The notes beneath the pieces are model-generated. The model ran no database searches and was not told the DNA's origin. It worked only from the letters and a program-made list of their open reading frames with translations. The position numbers and the translations under genes were made by a program. From Leptotrichia sp. oral taxon 221 (lineage in GTDB: Bacteria; Fusobacteriota; Fusobacteriia; Fusobacteriales; Leptotrichiaceae): a DNA stretch of 64,000 bases. Positions 54,464 to 64,000 of this stretch are shown here, piece after piece. Within the stretch, counting starts at the first letter, position 1. Each line of letters starts with the position of its first letter. The DNA lies in contig NZ_CP072378.1 of assembly GCF_018128245.1 (NCBI RefSeq), positions 372,001 to 436,000 on the forward strand, written 5' to 3'.

Positions 54464-56632
54464 ATGAAAGAAACATTAATATTGTTAACATTATTTTTAA
54501 GTTTAAACAGTTTGAGTGCAAGTCTAAAAATGACAAAGGAAAAAACAGATAGTTTAGAAAAAGATGCAAAGTATATAAAATATAAAAAAGAGAAACACGA
54601 AAAGATGGATGAAAGTAGCTACATTCAATTTTCTGATCTTGGCTATGGAGTACAGGATTTGAAAGCTATAACAGGACTTTCAAATATAAATGTTTATGCA
54701 AGTAATAAACCTACAAAAGAAATAGATGATGCTCATACTTCAAAAATGATAAAAAGCTTTAAAAATGCAGTGGGAGAAGATTGGTTTTTTAGAAATAAGG
54801 ATAGATACTATATAATGTCATCATTTACTAATCCTAGATGGTGGAGTGGAATAATAGTAAATTCAAAATTTGGAGTTTATGGTGGGAGAAGTTATTTAAG
54901 TGGCGATGGAATTTATTTTGGAAATGTGATAAATGAAGTATTACTTGGAAGAAATGGTTCTAGACGAGTGTTTACTGATAATACTGATAATAGAAATCTT
55001 TTTATTACAGCTCTTGATAATTCAGAGGATGAAGGTGATTATAAATTTCATAATACGAGTGGTACTAAAATAGGAGATATTGTAGTACCTACAACAGAAA
55101 CGATGATATTTCCAAGTTTTGGAAGTGAGGCACAAAAATTAATAAGAAGTGACAAGATATTTGTAGGTGAGTATATCTGTAGAGATGATGGAGGATTTGA
55201 ATGGGAATTTGAAGTTCCTAAGAGGATAGCTAAAAATGATAAAAGAGAAAGTAATTATAACGAAGATTCGTATACTTGTAATTTTGCAGCTTCAAAAGGA
55301 GAAATGGCAAATTTTGCATTGTATAATAGAGCGGCAGCTGTAATTAGTAATGGTGAAATAAAAGCAGTAAATAAATATTCTCACGGAAGTTCGTATGCAA
55401 CTCCAAAAGTAGGAGGTTATGCGTCACTCATTCAAGAAAAATTTCCAAATATGAATTATATGCAAATAAAACAAGTTCTCTTAACAACAGCATATAGACC
55501 TAAAGATGAACTTAGTAACATAGCTGGATGGGGAGCCGTAGATATTGAAAAAGCCTTAAAAGGTCCATCAAGTTTCAATGCAGGATTAATTGAAGAAGAA
55601 AAATTTTTTACAGGAAGATATGATAAAATTTTTGACAAAAAAGGAAATGTCTATTTTTATGCAGATGTAAAGGACAATGATAAGTGGGAATGGTCAAATG
55701 ATATTGGTGGAGGATTGACAAGCGTTCCATCAAATGATAAGACATACAATTTTCTTGTGAACTATGACAAGTATAAAATAACAACTGAAGGAAAAGAAAA
55801 GGGTGTAATAGAAAATATGAATATAAAAGCTGTACTTCCTAGCGAATACAATTATTATGAAAAATTAAGTAAATATAATACAGGACTTAGAAAAGCTGGT
55901 ACAGGTACGCTTATAACAACAGGAAATCTAAATTATAAAGGTCCAACTCAAGTTTTGGAAGGTACACTTGAAATTGATGGAGATGCTATAACTTCACCTA
56001 TATGGGTATTTGAAAATGCAACTCTTGTACTAGATGGAAAAAATCAGACATTAAAAGAAGTAAATGCAGATGGAGGACTTATAAAAGTATATGGAAAAGT
56101 TCATATAAATGAACTTGCTATGACAGGAATATCTGATATAAAACTTTATGGAAAAGATTCAGAATTAACAGTTGATAAATTTATTTCAACTAAGGAAAAG
56201 GCAGAAAAATTAGGTGATATCCAAGATGTGGAACTAAAAAAAGTTTCAGAAGTCAATGAAAAATGGGGAGCAAACGATGTAATAATCAATGAATATAAAG
56301 TTGTAGATCTTCCAAGAGAATTTTATTTGAGCAATTTTGGAAGTGAATTGAAAAAATTTGATACTAATGATTCTTATGAAAAAATGTATGAAAAATTAAA
56401 AAAGAGATACACAATTTTTAGGGATTCAGATGAATCAATAAAAATCGAAGTTCCAGGATACAAAAATGGTGTTTTTGCAATAGAAAAAGATGCAGATTAT
56501 TCTGGTTTTGATCCAAGAGAATACTCAGATAATATGATAGGAGTAATTTCCTCACAGGACGATTTAAAATCAATAGATTCTGATTTTAATTTTGTTCCTC
56601 TTGATAAAGCCTTAAAAGATGCAAAAAAATAA
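54464..56632 (+). CDS. Secreted subtilase-like (S8) protein lacking recognisable Asp and His motifs and a barrel
   Basis: A 722-residue exported protein (signal peptide ETLILLTLFLSLNSLSAS). SHGSSYATPKVGGYASLIQE is the S8 serine motif with S310, followed by QIKQVLLTTAYR and GWGAVDIEKAL, as in fusobacterial subtilisin-like autotransporters. The expected D-T/S-G and HGTH motifs are not found in residues 50-250, so it may be a pseudo-protease. Residues about 470-520 hold an autotransporter beta-strand repeat (AGTGTLITTGNLNYKGPTQV). There is no C-terminal beta-barrel. After the stop, the same frame stays open for 29 codons. GGAG precedes the ATG. It splits the cobalamin cluster. Confidence 0.78.
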   Translation: MKETLILLTLFLSLNSLSASLKMTKEKTDSLEKDAKYIKYKKEKHEKMDESSYIQFSDLGYGVQDLKAITGLSNINVYASNKPTKEIDDAHTSKMIKSFKNAVGEDWFFRNKDRYYIMSSFTNPRWWSGIIVNSKFGVYGGRSYLSGDGIYFGNVINEVLLGRNGSRRVFTDNTDNRNLFITALDNSEDEGDYKFHNTSGTKIGDIVVPTTETMIFPSFGSEAQKLIRSDKIFVGEYICRDDGGFEWEFEVPKRIAKNDKRESNYNEDSYTCNFAASKGEMANFALYNRAAAVISNGEIKAVNKYSHGSSYATPKVGGYASLIQEKFPNMNYMQIKQVLLTTAYRPKDELSNIAGWGAVDIEKALKGPSSFNAGLIEEEKFFTGRYDKIFDKKGNVYFYADVKDNDKWEWSNDIGGGLTSVPSNDKTYNFLVNYDKYKITTEGKEKGVIENMNIKAVLPSEYNYYEKLSKYNTGLRKAGTGTLITTGNLNYKGPTQVLEGTLEIDGDAITSPIWVFENATLVLDGKNQTLKEVNADGGLIKVYGKVHINELAMTGISDIKLYGKDSELTVDKFISTKEKAEKLGDIQDVELKKVSEVNEKWGANDVIINEYKVVDLPREFYLSNFGSELKKFDTNDSYEKMYEKLKKRYTIFRDSDESIKIEVPGYKNGVFAIEKDADYSGFDPREYSDNMIGVISSQDDLKSIDSDFNFVPLDKALKDAKK

Positions 56633-56677
56633 AGGAGAAAGAAATTCAAAAACTTATTTGCTTATAGTATTTTTATC

Positions 56678-56717
56678 GGTTATAATTATTTTAAGGAAAA
56701 TAATTATAACCTTTTTA
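56678..56717 (+). terminator. Perfect 15-bp stem terminator after the subtilase-like gene
   Basis: GGTTATAATTATTTT, loop AAGG, AAAATAATTATAACC, then TTTTT. It ends six bases before the first possible cobQ ATG, so cobQ must have a promoter within or just past it, or depend on read-through. Confidence 0.85.
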
Positions 56718-56743
56718 GATAAATGAAAATAGGAGTAAGATTT

Positions 56744-58273
56744 ATGGATAGAAAACACAGAAATATAATGATATTAGGAACAGGGTCAAATGTAGGAAAA
56801 AGTATAATTAATACAGGGTTATGCAGAATTTTTTATCAAGATGGATTTAGCGTATCTCCTTTCAAATCACAAAATATGGCTCTAAATTCGTTTATTACGA
56901 AAGATGGAAAAGAAATGGGTAGAGCACAAGTGGTACAGGCTGAAGCAGCTAACATTGAGCCAGAAGCATTTATGAATCCAATTTTGTTAAAACCTACAAC
57001 AGATAGAAAATCTCAAGTTATTGTGAATGGGAAAATATTTAAAAATATGGATGCAAGAGAATATTTTGCGTATAAGCATAACTTGAAAGGCGAAATTATG
57101 AAGGCTTATGAGCATATTAGAAAAAATTTTGATATTTGTGTACTGGAAGGAGCAGGAAGTCCTGCAGAAATTAATTTGAAGGAAGATGATATTGTAAATA
57201 CAGGAATGGCTGAAATGGCTGATGCACCTGTTATTTTGGTTGCAGATATCGACCGAGGAGGAGTTTTTGCAGCAATTTATGGAACGATTATGTTGCTTGA
57301 AGAAAGTGAAAGAAAGCGTATAAAAGGTGTGATTATTAACAAGTTTAGAGGGGATAAAAGTCTTTTGACTCCAGGAATCGAAATGATAGAAAATCTTACG
57401 AACGTGCCAGTTTTAGGAGTAATTCCGTATGTAAAACTAGGAATTGAAGAGGAAGATAGCCTTGGAATTGATAAATATAAGCAAAAAAAAGATGCGAAAA
57501 TAAAAATTTCGGTAATTAGGTTGAAGAGAGTTTCTAATTTTACAGATATTGACGCTTTGGCTCATTATGAAGATGTTTCGATAAAATATGTGGAAAAAGC
57601 AAGTGAATTAGGTGACGAAGATATGATAATTATTCCTGGATCTAAAAATACGGTTGAAGATATGAAAGATTTAATTGAAAAAGATATTAGCCGACAAATT
57701 GTGAGATTAGCTAGAACAGGAACCTTTGTTTTTGGAATTTGTGGTGGTTTTCAAATGCTTGGACAAAAAATTTCAGACCCTCACGAAATGGAGTCAAATC
57801 TAAAAGAAATCAGCGGATTAGGACTTTTAGAAATTGAAACGGTCATGGAAAAAGGAAAAGTTACGACTCAATACGAAAATACAATAAAAAATGCTAGTGG
57901 AATTTTAGAGGGAATTAGTGAAATAAAAGTGAAGGGATACGAGATTCATCAAGGTTACAGTTATCCAATAGAAGAAAAAAGTTCTGAAAATAAAGAAATG
58001 TCAGAGGATAGCATAAAATGTATTTTTGGTGATGAAAAAATAAAAGGAATTGTGAAAAATAATATAATTGGAACATATTTGCATGGAATTTTTGATAATT
58101 CAGAATTTACGAATTATTTGTTGAATGCAATTAGACGGAAAAAAGGTGTCGATGAATTAAGCGAAAATTTTAGTTTTGCAGAGTATAAAAATAATGAATA
58201 TGATAAATTAGCAAAGATTTTGCGAGAAAATTTAGATATGAAAAAAATATATGAAATAATGGACGGTGAGTAA
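56744..58273 (+). CDS. cobQ: Cobyric acid synthase
   Basis: CobQ (CbiP) amidates four side chains of the corrin ring using glutamine and ATP. The 509-residue protein has the N-terminal synthetase domain with LGTGSNVGKSIINTGLCRIF, FKSQNMALNSFIT and ADIDRGGVFAAIYGT, and a C-terminal class I glutaminase with the nucleophile FGICGGFQML and the histidine of TYLHGIFDN. AGGAG at 56731 fits the ATG at 56744, so the ATG at 56723 is not used here. It overlaps nothing and leads directly into cbiB two bases later. Confidence 0.93.
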   Translation: MDRKHRNIMILGTGSNVGKSIINTGLCRIFYQDGFSVSPFKSQNMALNSFITKDGKEMGRAQVVQAEAANIEPEAFMNPILLKPTTDRKSQVIVNGKIFKNMDAREYFAYKHNLKGEIMKAYEHIRKNFDICVLEGAGSPAEINLKEDDIVNTGMAEMADAPVILVADIDRGGVFAAIYGTIMLLEESERKRIKGVIINKFRGDKSLLTPGIEMIENLTNVPVLGVIPYVKLGIEEEDSLGIDKYKQKKDAKIKISVIRLKRVSNFTDIDALAHYEDVSIKYVEKASELGDEDMIIIPGSKNTVEDMKDLIEKDISRQIVRLARTGTFVFGICGGFQMLGQKISDPHEMESNLKEISGLGLLEIETVMEKGKVTTQYENTIKNASGILEGISEIKVKGYEIHQGYSYPIEEKSSENKEMSEDSIKCIFGDEKIKGIVKNNIIGTYLHGIFDNSEFTNYLLNAIRRKKGVDELSENFSFAEYKNNEYDKLAKILRENLDMKKIYEIMDGE

Positions 58274-58275
58274 TT

Positions 58276-59316
58276 ATGAGCTTATTATCAAAAATTTTTA
58301 TTGCATATATTTTAGACTTAATTTTTGGTGATCCGATAAATGTAACACATCCAGTACAGATTATTGGGAAATTGATAGATTTTTTAGAAAAAAAATTATA
58401 TACCAAAAAGGAAGAAGAAACGGAAGAATTTGATGTTGAAGAGAAAAAAATAGGAAAAGATAAAAATAATAAGACTTCAAAAAATCTTTCTCAAGAAATA
58501 AAAAAACGCAATTTTTGGAATGGAATGTTAATGAATATTTGCGTGATTTTTATTACGTTTGTATCAATGTTAATTTTAGAAAAATTAAGTCAAAAAAATA
58601 TAATTTTTACATTTTTTGAAATTTACTTAATGTATACGATTTTTTCTATAAATTCTTTAGCAAGAGAAGGAAAAAAGGTTTATAAAATTTTGCAAAAAGG
58701 AAATTTAGAAATTGCTAGAAAAGAGCTATCTTACTTGGTTTCTCGTGATACTGAGAAAATGGATAAAATAATGATAATTCGAAGCACGATGGAAACAATT
58801 TCAGAAAATACAGTCGACGGAATAATTGCTCCAATGTTTTACATGTTTATTGGGGGCCTACCACTTGCAATGACCTACAAAGCAATAAATACAATGGATT
58901 CAATGGTGGGATACAAAAATGAAAAATATATGGATTTTGGGAAGTTTTCAGCAAAAATTGATGATATTGCTAATTTTATTCCCGCTAGAATAACAGGAAT
59001 TTTAATAATTATTTCAAGTTTCCTTCTAGGATTTGATTACAAAAATGCAAAAAAAATATTTTTCAGAGATAGAAAAAATCATAGCAGCCCAAATTCTGCA
59101 CATTCAGAAGCAAGTGTAGCTGGGGCCTTAGGAGTCCAATTTGGTGGAAAAGTTTCTTATTTTGGAAAAGAAGTCGAAAAACCAACAATTGGTGATAAAA
59201 AAAAGGAATTTAGAACAGAAGACATTAGAAAAAATATTAGAATAATGTACGTCACAAGTTTTGTTGGATTAGTAATTTTTTCATTAATAAGATTTATTAT
59301 TTTTAAAATTTTATAG
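58276..59316 (+). CDS. cbiB: Adenosylcobinamide-phosphate synthase
   Basis: CbiB attaches aminopropanol or its phosphate to adenosylcobyric acid in the inner membrane. The 346-residue protein has IAYILDLIFGDPINVTHPVQ at the start, LVSRDTEKMDKIMIIRSTME, SENTVDGIIAPMFY, NTMDSMVGYKNEKY, DDIANFIPARIT and HSSPNSAHSEASVAGALGVQ, all classic CbiB motifs. A lysine-rich insert (residues about 40-75) between the first motif and the next helix is longer than I expect. Confidence 0.94.
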   Translation: MSLLSKIFIAYILDLIFGDPINVTHPVQIIGKLIDFLEKKLYTKKEEETEEFDVEEKKIGKDKNNKTSKNLSQEIKKRNFWNGMLMNICVIFITFVSMLILEKLSQKNIIFTFFEIYLMYTIFSINSLAREGKKVYKILQKGNLEIARKELSYLVSRDTEKMDKIMIIRSTMETISENTVDGIIAPMFYMFIGGLPLAMTYKAINTMDSMVGYKNEKYMDFGKFSAKIDDIANFIPARITGILIIISSFLLGFDYKNAKKIFFRDRKNHSSPNSAHSEASVAGALGVQFGGKVSYFGKEVEKPTIGDKKKEFRTEDIRKNIRIMYVTSFVGLVIFSLIRFIIFKIL

Positions 59317-59407
59317 AATTAAAAAAATTAATTTAAGATTGTGGAACAAAAAATATAAAAAATTGACAGAAATTATTCTCTCAAAAAGAAAGGAGATACT
59401 TAAATTT

Positions 59408-60325
59408 ATGAATATCGACATAATCAGAATAATTGCTTTAACCTTCATAGTAATGTTGCACACTCTAAATCGTCAATATGGACTTGATATTTGGATGGCA
59501 GGATATTCAGTTATCTCAATTGGAGTAACCCTTTTTATCATGATAAGTGGTTATTTATTACTCGATAAAGTCGAAACTACAAAAGATTTTTTCAAAAAAA
59601 GGTTGATGGGAATAATCCCTCTATTTATCACATTTAATATAATATATGTTTTTATGTATAAATTTTCATTAATAAAAAATAATGGAAAGAGTCTTTCAGC
59701 CCCACATTTTTGGTACATTTACATGATTTTAGGATTGTACCTTTTAACGCCGTGGTTGAGAAAAGTACTAAAATATGCAGAAAAGGAAACTTTTTTTGTA
59801 ATAATCATATGGTTTTTATGTAATATTTTAAATCCATATTTAAGATTTTTTCATTTAAAAGGAATTCCGTTTTCCAATTTTCCAATCGTAGGATTTTTTG
59901 GATATTACTTAATCGGATACTACTTCAAGAAATACAAAGAAAAAATTTCTAAAATACCGATATTTTACACTTTAGGAATATATTTTTTCGGATTTTTAAT
60001 AAGTTTTTTTTCAACAAAATATATTTTAAACACAACAGGAAAACAAATATCCAATTTTTTTGATAAGAATTCCCTAGGAACTTTTTTCATGACAATATCA
60101 TTTTTTGGATTTTGGCTAAAATTTAGGTTTAAAGAACGAAAAAAAAGTATAAAAAGTATTTCAGACGCAACATATTTTGCATATTTAGTCCATTTAATTG
60201 TTTTAGATTATGTAATAAGAATAAGCGATGAAATGATTTTTAAGTCTATCGCAACAATTGTTATAAGTCTTTTAGCAGGAATAATTTACAACAATATTAA
60301 AATTCTATTTCATAAAAAATATTAA
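59408..60325 (+). CDS. Membrane acyltransferase (acyltransferase_3 family)
   Basis: A 305-residue polytopic protein. NIDIIRIIALTFIVMLHTLN at the start is the usual RxxAxxxVxxxH motif with the catalytic histidine, and FWYIYMILGLYLLTPWLRK is the second conserved region. Members O-acetylate sugars or lipids of the envelope. The ATG at 59408 follows AAAGGAGA; an upstream TTG at 59339 lacks a site. It sits between cbiB and cobD without an obvious link to cobalamin. Confidence 0.82.
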   Translation: MNIDIIRIIALTFIVMLHTLNRQYGLDIWMAGYSVISIGVTLFIMISGYLLLDKVETTKDFFKKRLMGIIPLFITFNIIYVFMYKFSLIKNNGKSLSAPHFWYIYMILGLYLLTPWLRKVLKYAEKETFFVIIIWFLCNILNPYLRFFHLKGIPFSNFPIVGFFGYYLIGYYFKKYKEKISKIPIFYTLGIYFFGFLISFFSTKYILNTTGKQISNFFDKNSLGTFFMTISFFGFWLKFRFKERKKSIKSISDATYFAYLVHLIVLDYVIRISDEMIFKSIATIVISLLAGIIYNNIKILFHKKY

Positions 60326-60359
60326 AAAACTTGTAAAAAATAAAGAAAGGAGATGTGAG

Positions 60360-61505
60360 ATGAATAAAGAAAAAACAGATTTTCACGGAGGAAACATATA
60401 CAAAATTTTTAGAGAAAAAAATATGGATAAAATCTTAGATTACAGCTCAAACATAAATCCTTACGGATTACCAGAAAATTTAAAAAAAGAAATTTTTGAA
60501 AAATTATTTGTTTTGGAAAGATACCCAGACCCAGATTATATCGAACTTAGAGAAAAAATAGCAGAAAAAAATAATTTGAATATAGAAAATATAATTGTTG
60601 GAAATGGAGCTACAGAAATAATTTTTCTTTTTATGAAAATATTATCTCCAAAAAAAGTTTTAATAGTATCTCCAACTTTCGGAGAGTACGAAAGAGCGAT
60701 AAAAGCCTCAACATTAGCTAATGATAGCCTTGAAATAAATTATTTTGAATTAAAAGAAACAGAAAATTTTGTTTTAAATGTCAAGAATCTTGAAACAGAA
60801 TTAGAAAATAACTATGATTTATTAATTTTATGTAATCCAAACAATCCAACGGGACAATTTTTAAAATTAAAAAAATTAGAAGAGATTTTAAAAATTTGTG
60901 AACAAAAAAATACAAAATTATTCGTAGACGAAGCCTTCGTAGAATTTGTAGAAGATTGGGAAAATGAAAGCATAATAAATTCCAAAGAAAATAAAGAAAA
61001 TTTATTTGTAATTCGAGCTTTCACAAAATTTTTCGCAATTCCAGGCTTAAGATTAGGCTATGGAATTTGTTTCAATAACAATTTGTTAAAAAAAATGCTA
61101 GAAAAAAAAGAACCATGGAGCGTAAACAATATAGCAGATTTAGCTGGAAAAACTGTTTTAGATGATGAAAATTATATTCAAAAAACAAAAGAATGGATAA
61201 AAGATCAAAAAAAATACATGTATGAAAATTTAAATAAAATCGAAGGTTTAAGAGCCTATAAAACAGAAGTAAACTTTATTCTTTTAAAAATTGAAGATAA
61301 TTTGTTAGAAAAAGGTTTAGATGTAAAAAATCTAAGAAAAAAAATGTTAGAAAAAGGCATTTTAATTCGTGATGCATCAAATTTTATTTATTTGAATAAA
61401 CATTATTTTAGATTGGCAATAAAAGACAAACTAAACAATGAAAAAGTAATAGAAACTTTAACGTCCATTTTAAAAAAATATAAAAAAAAAAAAAAAAGTA
61501 GTTGA
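60360..61505 (+). CDS. cobD: L-threonine-O-3-phosphate decarboxylase-like aminotransferase fold enzyme
   Basis: CobD makes aminopropanol phosphate from threonine phosphate, the linker that CbiB uses. The 381-residue PLP enzyme starts FHGGNIYKI, the marker that separates CobD from HisC, then DYSSNINPYGLPENL, RYPDPDYIELREKIA, GNGATEIIF, LCNPNNPTGQFL, VDEAFVEF and the Schiff-base region IRAFTKFFAIPGLRLGYG. AAAGGAGATG precedes the ATG. Its last codons encode a poly-lysine tail whose A-tract lies at the UP-element position of the rRNA promoter. Confidence 0.92.
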   Translation: MNKEKTDFHGGNIYKIFREKNMDKILDYSSNINPYGLPENLKKEIFEKLFVLERYPDPDYIELREKIAEKNNLNIENIIVGNGATEIIFLFMKILSPKKVLIVSPTFGEYERAIKASTLANDSLEINYFELKETENFVLNVKNLETELENNYDLLILCNPNNPTGQFLKLKKLEEILKICEQKNTKLFVDEAFVEFVEDWENESIINSKENKENLFVIRAFTKFFAIPGLRLGYGICFNNNLLKKMLEKKEPWSVNNIADLAGKTVLDDENYIQKTKEWIKDQKKYMYENLNKIEGLRAYKTEVNFILLKIEDNLLEKGLDVKNLRKKMLEKGILIRDASNFIYLNKHYFRLAIKDKLNNEKVIETLTSILKKYKKKKKSS

Positions 61506-61530
61506 CAATCTTTTTTGTTTTTGATATAAT
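61482..61530 (+). promoter_or_regulatory. rRNA operon promoter with UP-element A-tract
   Basis: TTGACA (61502-61507), 17 bases, TATAAT (61525-61530), with TGA in front making an extended -10. A run of 16 A (61482-61497) lies at about -55 to -40. The A run is inside cobD and the -35 overlaps its TGA stop (61503-61505). The start point should be near 61537. Downstream leader hairpins include GATAC-GTATC and GGACTTTT-AAAAGTTCC (61614-61636). Confidence 0.9.
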
Positions 61531-61671
61531 ACCTCTTGTCGATACGAAAATGTATCATGTACAATAAACAAATAAATAGAAGAAGCATATACCATAAAAG
61601 ATGTGATAAATAAGGACTTTTAATAATAAAAAGTTCCTGTCAATAAGACTTTAAAAGGTGAAAATAAATAT

Positions 61672-63184
<1,513 letters not shown>

Positions 63185-63302
63185 TAAGGAGTATATAAAT
63201 ACTAAATCTGTTTGGATTATGTTTCTTCTAGCATAAGGACAATGGGAAATGAATAGTAGGTAAAAAGATTACAATGAAAACAGGAAACTGTTAGAGTTAG
63301 AA
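63185..63302 (+). other. 16S-23S spacer without tRNA genes
   Basis: About 118 bases. I find no cloverleaf, anticodon arm or GTTCRANYC segment, so the usual Ile or Ala tRNA genes are absent in this operon. The spacer is AT-rich and probably pairs with the leader for RNase III cutting. Confidence 0.75.

Positions 63303-64000
<698 letters not shown>

Noticed and set aside
63185-63302. tRNA-Ile or tRNA-Ala in the rRNA spacer
   Set aside because: The spacer is too short for a typical arrangement and no acceptor, anticodon or T-arm motifs are visible.

Overview
The window is a low-GC (roughly 30%) chromosomal segment from a fusobacterium of the family Leptotrichiaceae, most likely Leptotrichia or Pseudoleptotrichia. 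The 16S rRNA gene at 61.7-63.2 kb, the Leptotrichia-style autotransporter with a long lysine-rich N-terminus, and the mix of outer-membrane genes (kdsA, autotransporter, OmpA-like protein) with strong AAGGAG ribosome binding sites support this. The assignment rests on recognition, not on an alignment.

1-24 kb: a branched-chain amino acid locus. ilvN (cut by the window start), leuA, leuC, leuD, leuB and ilvC all run on the + strand, but nearly every junction is filled with unrelated accessory genes: a methyltransferase, a truncated hydrolase, a YhcG-type nuclease, a flavodoxin-fold oxidoreductase, a metallophosphoesterase, a YwqG-like protein, decayed small genes, pssA, an OmpA-like protein, and a duplicated cassette of a DinJ/RelB-type antitoxin plus a membrane KAP NTPase, one copy of which is wrecked. 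A second copy of the last codons of leuA, differing only at synonymous third positions, lies 1 kb downstream of the true leuA end and marks an insertion footprint.

24-42 kb: envelope and housekeeping genes. These include a small protein with 27-residue repeats, a 1526-aa autotransporter, mtnN, a SPOR-domain protein, an NrnA-like DHH phosphoesterase, a TetR regulator with a very acidic tail facing mnmA, an M23 peptidase, two AEC transporters, kdsA, a class V aminotransferase, lgt and a flavin oxidoreductase.

42-49.4 kb: mobile-element debris and CRISPR. A 451-bp internally deleted element with 26-bp terminal inverted repeats lies before the class I aldolase gene. A NAD salvage operon (nadE-pncB-nadM, minus strand) follows. 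Then come fused remnants of an ISLre2-like and an IS256-like element, and a 12-repeat CRISPR array with no cas genes in the window.

49.7-61.5 kb: a three-gene cytoplasmic unit (DUF1858 plus solute-binding-like protein, HypB/CobW-like P-loop GTPase, DUF1858-like plus ABC ATPase, no permease). It precedes a split cobalamin cluster (cobJ-cobU, then cobQ-cbiB-acyltransferase-cobD) that is interrupted by a subtilase-like secreted protein carrying its own terminator. The three-gene unit is the best candidate here for an undescribed system; a role in metal or corrinoid handling is only inferred from position.

61.5-64 kb: an rRNA operon. Its consensus promoter begins inside the cobD stop codon, and the poly-lysine codons at the end of cobD form an A-tract at the UP-element position. 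16S is complete, the spacer is short and lacks tRNA genes, and 23S runs off the window.
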